Below the pieces are notes generated by a model that worked only from the letters and a program-made list of their open reading frames with translations, did no database searches and had not been told where the DNA came from. A stretch of 43,869 nucleotides of DNA from Clostridium sp. D43t1_170807_H7 (GTDB lineage: Bacteria > Bacillota > Clostridia > Clostridiales > Clostridiaceae), in contig NZ_JADNLK010000016.1 of assembly GCF_015555905.1 (NCBI RefSeq), positions 19,361-63,229 on the forward strand, given 5' to 3'. The position numbers and the translations under genes are program-made. This document shows positions 8,415 to 17,265 of this stretch, piece by piece. The first letter of the stretch is position 1. Every line of letters starts with the position of its first letter.

Positions 8415-8591
8415 CTAATCATTATTTTGATCAAATGTTTCCCTTTCTATATCTATACTATCCTTTACATTATTAAAATTATTTTTATTATGAGATTTAA
8501 CTATATCTTCAACATTTACAATAGAAGTATTACTACTTTCACTTTCTATAAAAATATCATCATCTATTATACTATCTTTAAATTTGTTCAT
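8415..8591 (-). CDS. Small acidic hypothetical protein (58 aa)
   Basis: An ATG at 8591 opens a 58-codon frame beginning MNKFKDSIIDDDIFIES and ending ERETFDQNND. Its ribosome binding site AAGGAG overlaps the TAA stop of the M15 peptidase gene, and the start lies 10 nt past that stop, a typical coupled arrangement. The product is acidic and polar with no membrane segment, signal or cysteine, and is probably partly disordered. I do not recognise it. Coupling and strand support a real gene; no homologue could be checked. Confidence 0.6.
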   Translation of the reverse strand: MNKFKDSIIDDDIFIESESSNTSIVNVEDIVKSHNKNNFNNVKDSIDIERETFDQNND

Positions 8592-8601
8592 AATTTTCTC
8601 C

Positions 8602-9522
8602 TTACTCTCCTAACTTCTTATTTATTAAATTAATAATTTCCTCAATATTTTCATTTACATCTATATCACCATACCAATTTTCTAAATCTTCCTGTTTATT
8701 ATCTCCAAAATATTTTGCCTTAAGTATTATTTCTGGCCTATATTCAAAATGTAGGATGTCAAAATGAGCCCACTTTCCTCCCCAAACAAATCCATGATTC
8801 TCAAAAGCATTAACAATTTCCTGTGGATAAGAAGCTATTCTTTTGCTTCCTTCCTTCTTAGATACCCACTTCCAATAATCTGAGTCATTTCTATTTAAAT
8901 CAATTGAAATTCCATATGCATGTGCACTTAAAAGTCCAGTATCTTGTATATGTCTATAATTATATCCACCACTTAATAGAGCTACATAAGATTCATCGCG
9001 TGACCCTCTTTGAAGTGTATTTGCAATATCATTTAATGCAGCTTTCAGCTCTTCACTGGCTTTATTAACAGTACTGAACATTACTGTTCCATAATAAGTT
9101 GATATTGACTTTAAGTTTTTCTCAATTTCACTTTTACTTTCTCCATACATGGCTCCTAAAAATCCATAATTTCTTATTCTACCTGGATCATAATTATCAT
9201 CCATTACTTTATCAATCATATTTAGTGGATAAATATCGCTTAATGTATCTTCTAAATCAGCATTAAAAAACTTTTGATCATAAGTTTTTTCTTTTTTATC
9301 ATCATATAATATTTTCTTACCATTTTTCATTACGATATAAATAGAATCATTAGAATCTTTTTCTATATCTATTATTTGCTCAGGATAAGCTAACATAAGA
9401 ACTAATAAATCTTGTTTTACATGAGTAATATACTTACTCTCTTCTATAGTAATTCCATAAACCTTATATGGTATAACTAATAGTATCATTACAAAACATA
9501 TTATTTTGATTCCATTTTTCAT
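8602..9522 (-). CDS. Secreted M15-family D-Ala-D-Ala carboxypeptidase-like protein
   Basis: 306 residues with a signal peptide or anchor (about 4-23, IKIICFVMILLVIPYKVYG) and a C-terminal peptidase M15 (VanY/Ply type) domain. The zinc ligands are H201 and D208 in SAHAYGISIDLN and H258 in HFDILHFEY, so the active site is complete. Such enzymes trim D-alanine or cut L-Ala-D-Glu bonds in peptidoglycan outside the membrane. The middle region (about 25-150) is not recognised. It starts at 9522, 12 nt after the YhaM gene, with GAGGTGAGG as ribosome binding site, and is followed by a coupled 58-aa gene. Confidence 0.88.
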   Translation of the reverse strand: MKNGIKIICFVMILLVIPYKVYGITIEESKYITHVKQDLLVLMLAYPEQIIDIEKDSNDSIYIVMKNGKKILYDDKKEKTYDQKFFNADLEDTLSDIYPLNMIDKVMDDNYDPGRIRNYGFLGAMYGESKSEIEKNLKSISTYYGTVMFSTVNKASEELKAALNDIANTLQRGSRDESYVALLSGGYNYRHIQDTGLLSAHAYGISIDLNRNDSDYWKWVSKKEGSKRIASYPQEIVNAFENHGFVWGGKWAHFDILHFEYRPEIILKAKYFGDNKQEDLENWYGDIDVNENIEEIINLINKKLGE

Positions 9523-9534
9523 CTACCTCACCTC

Positions 9535-10434
9535 TTATAGATACAATTTTGTTTCGATTCTTCTATCATATTCTGACCAATTTCCTGCCTCCGTTTTTTC
9601 TTTTATTTGAGATATTTTATTCATGGTTGCATCTATAGAATCTGCAGAGTTAAGAATAAATGATTCCTCCATTCTCATTTCTCTTGGTGAACCATATTCA
9701 AGCTTTCCATGATGTTGTACTATACATCCCTTCATTCTAATCATAAAATCATCTGAATAAAATCCTGGATTATCATTAAATGCTTTATCAAGCATTTCTG
9801 TCCCAATTACTATATGACCTTCCATTTCTCCTCTAAGTGTATATTTAAAAGGTCCATCATAATATAACTCATATATTTTTCCTATATCATGAAGCTTTGC
9901 TGCAAGAATTGCAATCTCTTTATTTCTACAATCATACCTTTCACAAAGCATAATAGTTAAATACATAACCCCTAATGTATGCTCTGCTAATCCTCCTATA
10001 TAATTATGATGCATAGAAACTCCTCCAATTGCTCTTTTAAACTTTTCTAAAAAATCTTCATCTTTAAAAAAGTAATCATTTAAGGCTTTTCCTTCTCTGG
10101 ATATTATATATTCATCTGTATATAATTCAATTTCATCCATAATATCTTCTATATTTCTTTTAACTGCAGGTAAATAATCTATAGAATTATATTCATCTAC
10201 AAAATCATATTTTTTCACTTCTAAATTAGTATCTTTTTTTCCTTCTATTTGAATAACTTTACCTTCAACAATATCTCCTGCTTTATTTTGTATCGTAGCT
10301 TTTATTTCTCCAGTTTTATCTGCTAAAATACATACCACTTTAGTAGTGTCTCTAAAAATCACTCTCATAACCATTAATGATATTTTTATTTCACTTCCAT
10401 TTTTAACATTTGCTAAAAATACATCTTTCTTCAT
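9535..10434 (-). CDS. yhaM: YhaM-type 3'-5' exoribonuclease (OB fold + HD domain)
   Basis: 299 residues with an N-terminal OB-fold (about 10-80) and an HD phosphohydrolase domain. Metal ligands are visible as H142/H143, H152 in GLAEHTLG, H182-D183 in AAKLHDIGKIYEL, and HH in VQHHGKLEYG, with a distal Asp in NSADSIDA. This is the architecture of Bacillus YhaM, a cytosolic nuclease that trims RNA and single-stranded DNA 3' ends. The length is close to the usual 310. The ATG at 10434 follows GGAGG. It heads a unit with the M15 peptidase and the 58-aa protein. Confidence 0.9.
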   Translation of the reverse strand: MKKDVFLANVKNGSEIKISLMVMRVIFRDTTKVVCILADKTGEIKATIQNKAGDIVEGKVIQIEGKKDTNLEVKKYDFVDEYNSIDYLPAVKRNIEDIMDEIELYTDEYIISREGKALNDYFFKDEDFLEKFKRAIGGVSMHHNYIGGLAEHTLGVMYLTIMLCERYDCRNKEIAILAAKLHDIGKIYELYYDGPFKYTLRGEMEGHIVIGTEMLDKAFNDNPGFYSDDFMIRMKGCIVQHHGKLEYGSPREMRMEESFILNSADSIDATMNKISQIKEKTEAGNWSEYDRRIETKLYL

Positions 10435-10594
10435 TATCTATTTCCTCCAAAGCCCATAAATATTATAATTTAGTTTAACCTAAAGAATGTTAAAATATTT
10501 TCTTAATCACTTTAAATCTATCCCTATTTTTATTTCATTATTATTAATATTCCTATATATTTAGTTCTACATATTTATTTATAAAAATAATAAA

Positions 10595-10635
10595 GAGTAT
10601 TTAAAGCCTAAATATCTTTTAAACTTTAAATACTC
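10595..10635 (-). terminator. Terminator of the YhgE-like gene
   Basis: Perfect 12-bp stem GAGTATTTAAAG / CTTTAAATACTC (10595-10606, 10624-10635) 30 nt past the stop, leading into T-rich sequence on the minus strand. Confidence 0.8.
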
Positions 10636-10664
10636 CATTAAATTAATATTTAATAATTATTAAT

Positions 10665-12812
10665 CTATTCTCCAATTCCACTTTTTTCAAAACTTTCTGT
10701 GAAACCATGTATTAATTTATTTATTGGTTTCTTAAGGAACAATGAAATAAGTATAAATATTGCTCCATATATTAAAAGTACTACTATATCCTTAATTAAT
10801 ACACTTTGAACAACTCCACCAATTGCTTCTCTTGCAAATGAAATAGCATAAGTAAATGGTAAAAATGGATTAATAACTTGGAAGAACTTTGGTGTTAATT
10901 GAATAGGGAATGTTCCTCCTGAACCACCAATTTGTATTACCAATAATACAATACCTAAAACTTTACCTATATTTCCAAGAACAGAGCACATTGAATATAA
11001 AATCAATGTAAATATAATACTTGTAAACACACTAGCCAATACAAATAATAATGGATTTACACAATATATTTTTAATATATATAAATCTCCTAAAGCAACT
11101 ATTATAGCTTGAATTATTGCTATACTCATAAATAATAGCATCTTTCCAAAATATTGTGATGTAGCTGAATACTCACCTTTAGCCTCAACCCTTAACATTG
11201 AAGATAATAATAATAATCCTACCCATAATGATAATACTGTATAGAATGGTGTCATTCCTGTACCATAGTTACCCATTGGGAATAACTTATTTTCTACTAT
11301 GTTTACTGGATTAGATAAAAAATCACTTCTTTTTTGAACATCACTCTTTAATAAATCAACTATTTTTTGTAAGTCCCCACTATTATTAATACTTCCAACT
11401 TTACTAACTAAGTCATTAATCATATTTTCAGCTTCTGGAAGCTTTTCTTTAACAAACTCAATTCCTTCAATACCTTTATCTGCACCTTCATAAACAGTAT
11501 TTAATAGATCAGAAACTTGTGGTAATTTTTCTCCTGCTGCACTTAATACAGATGCTGCATTATCAGCTGTAGTATATGCCTGATCAAAAATATTATTTAT
11601 CTTTGCTGCTATATTAGAGTCAAAATTATTATATAAATTTCCTGATATACTACTAATATCATTTGCAAAAGCTACAACATTATTTAATAAATTTAAATCT
11701 GGTTGTTGTCCATTTGCTAAATTATCTTTTACTGTATTTAAAGCAGTTATAGCAGAATTAACACTACTATTTACATTTTGTAAAGTGCTAATTATATCAT
11801 CAAATTTTCCTGGATTAAATTTATTCATAGTTTGAAGAATACTTATTAATGAATCCGCACTATTATTTATACTACTTAACTTATTAATCAAACTATCTAT
11901 CATTGCTGGAGCATTTTCTGAACCAGCATTTATTGCATCTATTAATGCACTTGTATATTTAGAAACATCATTAGCTATTTCATTTAATAGTTTAATATCA
12001 TTCTTAATTATTGGTGCTATATTATTTAAGCTTTCTTTTGAAGAAGCTAAGAAATCTTTAACTTCACCACTTAAACTTTGTGCATTTTCAATAGTTTCCT
12101 TTATTTTAGGAATATCTTGTTGAACTCCACTTACTAATGTTTTTAGTTGTTCAGCACCACTTCCTGCTAAATTAACTATATCATTAATATTTCCAAAATG
12201 ACTTTGTACCTCTACTAATGAATTATAAATTGTTCCAATTTTAGGAATTTGATTTTCAAGTTCTATTCCAATCTCATTTCCTAATCCAAATATTGCATCA
12301 CTTACAGTAGAAACTACTGCTTTAGTTACATTTTCTTGTATTCCACTTGCACCTTTGTCTGTAAGCTTAGGTGCTATGGCATTTATTTTTTCATTTACTG
12401 TATAAATTATATTTCCCTTTTGAACATCTTCAGTAACAATAGATGTTAAATTTTTAGAGAAATCTTCAGGAATAGTAATCATTGCATAATATTTTCCTTC
12501 TTCAACCATTTGAGTTGCTTCATCTTCGCTAACAAATTGCCATCCCATTTGCTTATTATCTTTTAACTGATCTACAACATCATTTCCTAAATTAATCTCT
12601 TTACCATTTAAAGTTGTTCCTACATCCTTATTAACAACTCCAATTTTTATACCACTTGTTGCTGATTCTGCATATGGATCCCATGATGCCTTGATATTAA
12701 ACCAAGCATATAAAGAAGGTAAAATACATAATGCTATAACAACAATAATTGCCCCATAATTTTTAAAGATATTTTTTAAATCTCTTCTAAAAATTTCAAA
12801 TGCACCTTTCAT
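10665..12812 (-). CDS. YhgE/Pip-family membrane protein
   Basis: 715 residues. It starts MKGAFEIFRRDLKNIFKN with a transmembrane helix at about 21-38. A large extracytoplasmic region follows, rich in Asn/Ser/Ile heptads typical of a long helical stalk. About six membrane helices of the ABC-2 permease fold close the protein (about 520-705). This is the YhgE/Pip architecture, a family including phage infection receptors and exporter-like proteins, some linked to type VII secretion (EsaA group). No other type VII gene is visible here. It is a single-gene unit with its own terminator, divergent from the helicase gene. Confidence 0.9.
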   Translation of the reverse strand: MKGAFEIFRRDLKNIFKNYGAIIVVIALCILPSLYAWFNIKASWDPYAESATSGIKIGVVNKDVGTTLNGKEINLGNDVVDQLKDNKQMGWQFVSEDEATQMVEEGKYYAMITIPEDFSKNLTSIVTEDVQKGNIIYTVNEKINAIAPKLTDKGASGIQENVTKAVVSTVSDAIFGLGNEIGIELENQIPKIGTIYNSLVEVQSHFGNINDIVNLAGSGAEQLKTLVSGVQQDIPKIKETIENAQSLSGEVKDFLASSKESLNNIAPIIKNDIKLLNEIANDVSKYTSALIDAINAGSENAPAMIDSLINKLSSINNSADSLISILQTMNKFNPGKFDDIISTLQNVNSSVNSAITALNTVKDNLANGQQPDLNLLNNVVAFANDISSISGNLYNNFDSNIAAKINNIFDQAYTTADNAASVLSAAGEKLPQVSDLLNTVYEGADKGIEGIEFVKEKLPEAENMINDLVSKVGSINNSGDLQKIVDLLKSDVQKRSDFLSNPVNIVENKLFPMGNYGTGMTPFYTVLSLWVGLLLLSSMLRVEAKGEYSATSQYFGKMLLFMSIAIIQAIIVALGDLYILKIYCVNPLLFVLASVFTSIIFTLILYSMCSVLGNIGKVLGIVLLVIQIGGSGGTFPIQLTPKFFQVINPFLPFTYAISFAREAIGGVVQSVLIKDIVVLLIYGAIFILISLFLKKPINKLIHGFTESFEKSGIGE

Positions 12813-13179
12813 TTTTTCTTACTCCTTTGATTTTTACTTACTAATAGAGTATATTTTAGCACTTTGGTACTGAAATTCAAATTTTAGTTTTCTGCTATTT
12901 TTTTGCTTTTCCCCCTATTAATCATTAATTTTCTATAGATTTATACGTTTTTTCTACAATTAAATAAAAAAAATTTTTAATACTTTTTAAACATGATATT
13001 AACATTTTATTCATTTTTTCTTTTATATTTCATTCTTGTTTTTTGCTTTTTTTAAATTAATATACTATTTAAATTTATTAATTTTCCAATAAACTTAAAT
13101 TTATATGTACAAATTTCTACACTAAAATTATTTTTAGTGTATACTAATATAGATACTAAAAAATACTGAGGAGAAAATA
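12813..13179. other. 367-bp divergent intergenic region
   Basis: Very AT-rich spacer between the divergent YhgE-like and helicase genes with long T-runs and no ORF on either strand. The only distinct structure is the inverted repeat by the helicase promoter, listed separately. Confidence 0.6.
13119..13145 (+). promoter_or_regulatory. Promoter with an inverted repeat in its spacer (helicase gene)
   Basis: The perfect 9-bp inverted repeat ACACTAAAA/TTTTAGTGT (13119-13127, 13132-13140) abuts the -10 element TATACT (13140-13145), about 35 nt upstream of the helicase start. A weak -35 (TCTACA, 13116) would place the repeat inside the spacer, a usual position for a repressor or MerR-like operator. 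Confidence 0.45.
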
Positions 13180-14328
13180 ATGAACATGTCATTTAATGAA
13201 CTTAATTTAAATTCAAATATAATAGAAGGTTTAAAGCTTCAAGGAATTACTTCTCCAACTGAAGTACAAAGCTTAACAATTCCAAAAGCATTAGAAAACC
13301 TAGACATCATTGCAGAATCACATACTGGTAGTGGAAAAACTTTAGCTTACATATGTCCTATTTTTCAAAAAATAAATACAGAAAAGAAAGAAATGCAAGC
13401 TATTATACTTGCTCCAACACATGAATTAGTTATGCAAATTGATGTACAAATAAAATTACTTGCAAAGAACTCAAATATGAATGTAACTTCACTTACTATA
13501 ATGGGTGAATCTAATATTGAGAAACAAATTAAAAAACTTAAAGAAGTAAAACCTCATATAATAGTAGGTTCAGCTGGAAGAGTTCTTGATTTAATTAAAA
13601 AGAAGAAAATATCTGCCCATACTATAAAAACTATAGTTATGGATGAAGCTGATACACTTTTAGCTAAAAATAAATCTACAATAATTAAAGACATAATTAA
13701 AGCTACTATGAGAGATAGACAACTTATGTTCTTCTCTGCAAGCATGAATAATGCAGCCTTAGAAATTTCTAAATCATTAGTAAAAGAAGTATATATAGTA
13801 AAATCAGAATCTAAATCAGTTCTAAATCCAAATATTTCTCATATGTTTATTACTTGTGAATTTAGAGATAGATTTGAAACTTTAAGAAAATTATTAGCAG
13901 CTGAAAATCCTGAAAGAGCTATAGTATTTATTAATAATAGTACAGAACTTCAAAATATCAATGAAAAATTAGATTATCATAAAGTTAAATCTACAGCTAT
14001 ATTCGGAAATGCTTCAAAAGAACAAAGACAAAGATCAATCGAAGCTTTTAGAAATGGTAAATTTAATGTGTTAGTTTCTTCTGACGTATCTGCTAGAGGT
14101 TTAGATATTCCGGAAGTAACTCATATTATAAGCATGGATTTCCCTGCAAATCCTGATGAATACTTACATAGAGCTGGAAGAACTGCACGTGGAAACCTTT
14201 CTGGTTCTTCAATTTGTATAGGTACAAAACGTGATTTAGAATCTATAAAATCATACCAAAAAGCCTTTAAAATTAAATTTACAGAAATGAAATTATATGG
14301 CGGAAACTTAATACCAGTTAAATTTTAA
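13180..14328 (+). CDS. DEAD-box RNA helicase, YfmL-like
   Basis: 382 residues, both RecA domains and no C-terminal extension, the size of Bacillus YfmL (ribosome assembly) rather than CshA or DbpA. Motifs in order: Q motif (GITSPTEVQ), Walker A SHTGSGKT, Ia PTHELVMQ, Ib GSAGR, II DEAD in VMDEADTLL, III SAS, V VSSDVSARGLDIP and VI HRAGRTAR. Motif I has SH where A(Q/R)TGSGKT is common, motif Ia has His for Arg, and SAT is SAS, so it is divergent but with a complete ATPase. The ATG at 13180 follows GAGGAG. It is a single-gene unit on the plus strand ending at a bidirectional terminator. Confidence 0.92.
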   Translation: MNMSFNELNLNSNIIEGLKLQGITSPTEVQSLTIPKALENLDIIAESHTGSGKTLAYICPIFQKINTEKKEMQAIILAPTHELVMQIDVQIKLLAKNSNMNVTSLTIMGESNIEKQIKKLKEVKPHIIVGSAGRVLDLIKKKKISAHTIKTIVMDEADTLLAKNKSTIIKDIIKATMRDRQLMFFSASMNNAALEISKSLVKEVYIVKSESKSVLNPNISHMFITCEFRDRFETLRKLLAAENPERAIVFINNSTELQNINEKLDYHKVKSTAIFGNASKEQRQRSIEAFRNGKFNVLVSSDVSARGLDIPEVTHIISMDFPANPDEYLHRAGRTARGNLSGSSICIGTKRDLESIKSYQKAFKIKFTEMKLYGGNLIPVKF

Positions 14329-14334
14329 ATATCA

Positions 14335-14371
14335 AAAAAATAGATAATACGCTTTGTATTATCTATTTTTT
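14335..14371. terminator. Bidirectional terminator, helicase / histidine kinase
   Basis: Perfect 16-bp stem AAAAAATAGATAATAC / GTATTATCTATTTTTT with a 5-nt loop between the convergent genes. Its right arm contains the last codons and stop of the histidine kinase gene (stop at 14363-14365), so the kinase 3' end is part of the terminator. Confidence 0.9.
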
Positions 14372-15880
14372 AAACATCATTTTAAATACTACCGAATTTT
14401 CTTTACAAAGAATCTTATAACTAATATTTTCATGTTTATCTAATATAGTTTTTACTATATAAAGTCCTAATCCAGTTCCTCCAGTTTTTCTATTTCTAGA
14501 TTTATCAACTCTATAGAAAGCATTAAATATATTACCAATTTGATCACTAGGAATTGTTATACCCGTATTTTCAACAGTTAATTCATAGCTACTTAAATTT
14601 ATAATAATTTTCTCATTGAAAGGTGAATGAGTAATAGCATTTTTAACTATATTAGTAATTACTTTTTTTATTAGCTTTTCATCTGCAGTTATAAAAACAT
14701 CTTCCTTAATATTAACTTTTAAGGTTAAATTCTTTTCATCAATAAAATATTTTAATTCACTAATTATAATATTAGTAATTCTACTTATATTTACATTTAC
14801 AAAATTATATTTAAACTCACCATTTTCTCTTTCACTTAAATGTAATATCTCCTGCACTAATTCGTTCATTTTTTGTATAACACCATAAGATTCTTTTAAG
14901 TATTTATCCCTATCTTTATACTTTCCAATATTATAAATCATTCCTTCTAATTGTCCATTAATTATAGTAATAGGTGATTTTAATTCATGAGAAATTGTTG
15001 CAATGAAATCTCTTCTTTCCTTTTCTAATCTTCTTTCCATTTCTATTTCTTCTGCAAGCTGTGAATTCATTCTTTCTAGCTTATCAAAAGATTCTTTTAA
15101 ATTCTTATTCATTAAATTTAAACTGTTAGATAATTCGCCAATCTCATCTTCACCATTTATTTCAATAATATTGTCAAAATCTAAGTTTGCCATCTTCTTA
15201 GCAACCTTATTTATCTTAATTAAAGGCCTACTTATTAAAAGTGCATAAAAAATAGAAATTGTAAAAGCAATAATTATAATTGCAATAATAGCAAATGGGA
15301 AAAATAAAACAATACTATCTGCTGCTTCATTTTCTGGGCTTATAGGGAAGTGTACTATCATATGATATACTTTATTTAAACTTTTTATATAAACAGCCTC
15401 ATCTATATTTAAACTTCCAGTTTTATTAATTAATTTATATACAAATTGCGTTGTATTTAAACTTTCATCTACATTAAGTTGCAAATCATATTTTTCAAAC
15501 ATTTGAAATCTTTCATACTGTTTATTATTATATAAAAATGGTATATTATTAGGCGAATTTGCACCTTCCCTAAATGATGAATATATTATACTATTAATTA
15601 AATTATTATTCTTACTTACTAAAATAATATCTATATTATTTTTATAAGAAAAACTATCTAATAACTCATCTATATCTATATCTTCATCAGATCCTAGCTG
15701 GCTTTTTAATTCTTCTATTCCTGATTTAACGCTATTAACCTTATAAAACTCATAGACTCTTGGCATAAAGAAATATATACATATGTACAGAAGTGTAAAT
15801 GCTATTATTATTATTAAACTACTCCATATAAATAATTTTTTCTTTATACTTAGATTTTTCCACTTATTTTTCAAGAACAT
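14363..15880 (-). CDS. Sensor histidine kinase (VanS/OmpR-partner type)
   Basis: 505 residues with transmembrane helices at about 17-38 and 190-215 around a 150-residue extracellular sensor with no recognised fold. A HAMP domain (about 216-268) and a coiled coil follow. H298 in ISHELKSP is the phosphoacceptor. The ATPase domain has an N box (IVKNAITHSP) and a G box (GGTGLGLYIVK). It overlaps the response regulator gene by 17 nt (ATG 15880, ribosome binding site AGGTG within regulator codons), so the two are co-translated. No target gene can be deduced with certainty; the next minus-strand unit downstream is beyond a terminator and the plus-strand helicase gene. Confidence 0.94.
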   Translation of the reverse strand: MFLKNKWKNLSIKKKLFIWSSLIIIIAFTLLYICIYFFMPRVYEFYKVNSVKSGIEELKSQLGSDEDIDIDELLDSFSYKNNIDIILVSKNNNLINSIIYSSFREGANSPNNIPFLYNNKQYERFQMFEKYDLQLNVDESLNTTQFVYKLINKTGSLNIDEAVYIKSLNKVYHMIVHFPISPENEAADSIVLFFPFAIIAIIIIAFTISIFYALLISRPLIKINKVAKKMANLDFDNIIEINGEDEIGELSNSLNLMNKNLKESFDKLERMNSQLAEEIEMERRLEKERRDFIATISHELKSPITIINGQLEGMIYNIGKYKDRDKYLKESYGVIQKMNELVQEILHLSERENGEFKYNFVNVNISRITNIIISELKYFIDEKNLTLKVNIKEDVFITADEKLIKKVITNIVKNAITHSPFNEKIIINLSSYELTVENTGITIPSDQIGNIFNAFYRVDKSRNRKTGGTGLGLYIVKTILDKHENISYKILCKENSVVFKMMFKK

Positions 15881-16532
15881 ATCCTACACCTTTAATAGTT
15901 TTTATATAGTCCTTCTTTATTTTCTTTCTTATATTTTTCATATGTGCATCTATAACTCTAGTATCTCCAAAATAATCATATCCCCATATTTTCTCGATTA
16001 AATTCTCTCTAGACACTACTGTTGGATAACTACTTATCATTAACTTTAATATATTAAATTCCTTTAAAGTTAACTCTATTTCTTCCTCATCAATATAAGA
16101 TTTAAAAGTTTGTAAATCAAGTTTTAAGCCTTCAAATTTTAATACTTCATCTTCAGATTTTTCTTTATTCTTTCTTCTTAAGACAGCCTCTACTCTTTTA
16201 ATTAATATATTAAATGAAAATGGTTTGCTTATATAATCATCTGCATTTAAATCAAATCCCTTTATTTCATTTTCCTCATCACCTAGTGCTGTTAAAAATA
16301 TAATTGAAACTTCTTTATCTATATTTCTTATCATTTTACATAATGAATGACCATCAAGTCTTGGCATCATTACATCTAAAATTACTAAATCATATTCTCC
16401 TGACTTAAATTTTTCATATCCTTCTACTCCATCATTTGCTGTATCTACTATATAATCTTGTGAAGATAGAAACTCTACTATTAATTCTTGTATTTGATTA
16501 TCATCTTCTACTACTAAAATTTTATAATTCAT
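15864..16532 (-). CDS. OmpR-family response regulator
   Basis: 222 residues from the ATG at 16532, which follows GGAGGAAAAT; an in-frame ATG 39 nt upstream lacks a site and adds a tail the family does not have. The receiver domain carries D10/D11, phosphorylated D53 (LVILDVMMPRLDG) and the switch Thr and Lys (FLTALG, ISKPF). The C-terminal winged helix has the typical EFNILKLMIS and SRENLIEKIWGYDYFGDTR segments. It is a cytosolic DNA-binding partner of the overlapping kinase gene. Confidence 0.95.
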   Translation of the reverse strand: MNYKILVVEDDNQIQELIVEFLSSQDYIVDTANDGVEGYEKFKSGEYDLVILDVMMPRLDGHSLCKMIRNIDKEVSIIFLTALGDEENEIKGFDLNADDYISKPFSFNILIKRVEAVLRRKNKEKSEDEVLKFEGLKLDLQTFKSYIDEEEIELTLKEFNILKLMISSYPTVVSRENLIEKIWGYDYFGDTRVIDAHMKNIRKKIKKDYIKTIKGVGYVLEK

Positions 16533-16621
16533 ATTTTCCTCCAATAAGTTATATATATTTAATTTTACCATACTACTTACTTTTACATACTGAATTCATT
16601 TAAACTTCAGTTTTTTATATT

Positions 16622-16661
16622 TAATTAAAAAAGGTAATTACTTAAAAATAATCACCTTTTT
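16622..16661 (-). terminator. Terminator of the holin-like gene
   Basis: The stem AAAAAGGT(A)ATTA / TAAT(C)ACCTTTTT lies 20 nt past the stop at 16679 and is followed on the minus strand by TTTTTTAATT. It separates this gene from the two-component system. Confidence 0.85.
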
Positions 16662-16678
16662 ACACTTATTTCAACTAT

Positions 16679-17137
16679 TTATTTCTCTATATTACTTGTA
16701 GTTGCCTTTGAAACCTCTACTGCATTATCAGAAGATGTATTGTTAGTAACTGCATTGTTAGCAGCTGAATTCTCAGTAGTAGTCTCATTGCTAATTACAC
16801 CATTAATTTGAGCAATATTTTCCTCTGCTTGATTCAAAGTGTCTTTTATATTTTTAAATTTATCCATTAAAGTATCATATCCACCACATAAAATCACTTC
16901 TAATATTAATGAATTTATAAATAATATATAAACAAATTCTACTGTTATATCAGCTTTTCCTATCACAACTTGTACAATAATAAGGTGTATAACCGCTAAA
17001 ATAAAGGTGTACAACTTTGTAGGTATTTTTTTTATAATAGGAAAATTCTTAGTTGTAAATACTATTAACTCCACAGCCACCAATGTACCTGCAAATGATG
17101 AAAGAAAACTTTCAGTTACAAAGTTAGTTATTTCCAT
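16679..17137 (-). CDS. Small membrane protein with holin-like layout (152 aa)
   Basis: About three hydrophobic segments (roughly 12-30, 42-60, 66-86) are followed by an amphipathic stretch (DTLMDKFKNIKDTLNQAEEN) and a low-complexity Asn/Thr/Ser/Ala tail. Three short helices and a polar C-terminus resemble phage-type holins of clostridia, but I recognise no specific family and there is no neighbouring endolysin. A good ribosome binding site (AGGAGGTGAG) precedes the ATG at 17137, and its own terminator follows. It may also be an ordinary small envelope protein. Confidence 0.65.
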   Translation of the reverse strand: MEITNFVTESFLSSFAGTLVAVELIVFTTKNFPIIKKIPTKLYTFILAVIHLIIVQVVIGKADITVEFVYILFINSLILEVILCGGYDTLMDKFKNIKDTLNQAEENIAQINGVISNETTTENSAANNAVTNNTSSDNAVEVSKATTSNIEK

Positions 17138-17265
17138 ATATCACTCACCTCCTACTATCTATCTCCCTATTATGAATAAATGCAATTATGTTGAGAAGTG
17201 ATACTTTTATTTTTAAATAAGACATATACTTTTTTCTAATTTAAACATCTCAAAAACCTATATAT

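Noticed and set aside
10665..12812. Type VII secretion locus
   Set aside because: YhgE/Pip proteins can be linked to such systems, but no EssC, EsxA or LXG-type gene is in the window.
16533..16571. N-terminal extension of the OmpR-type regulator
   Set aside because: Receiver domains begin at MNYKILVVEDD; the SD GGAGG lies inside the proposed extension.
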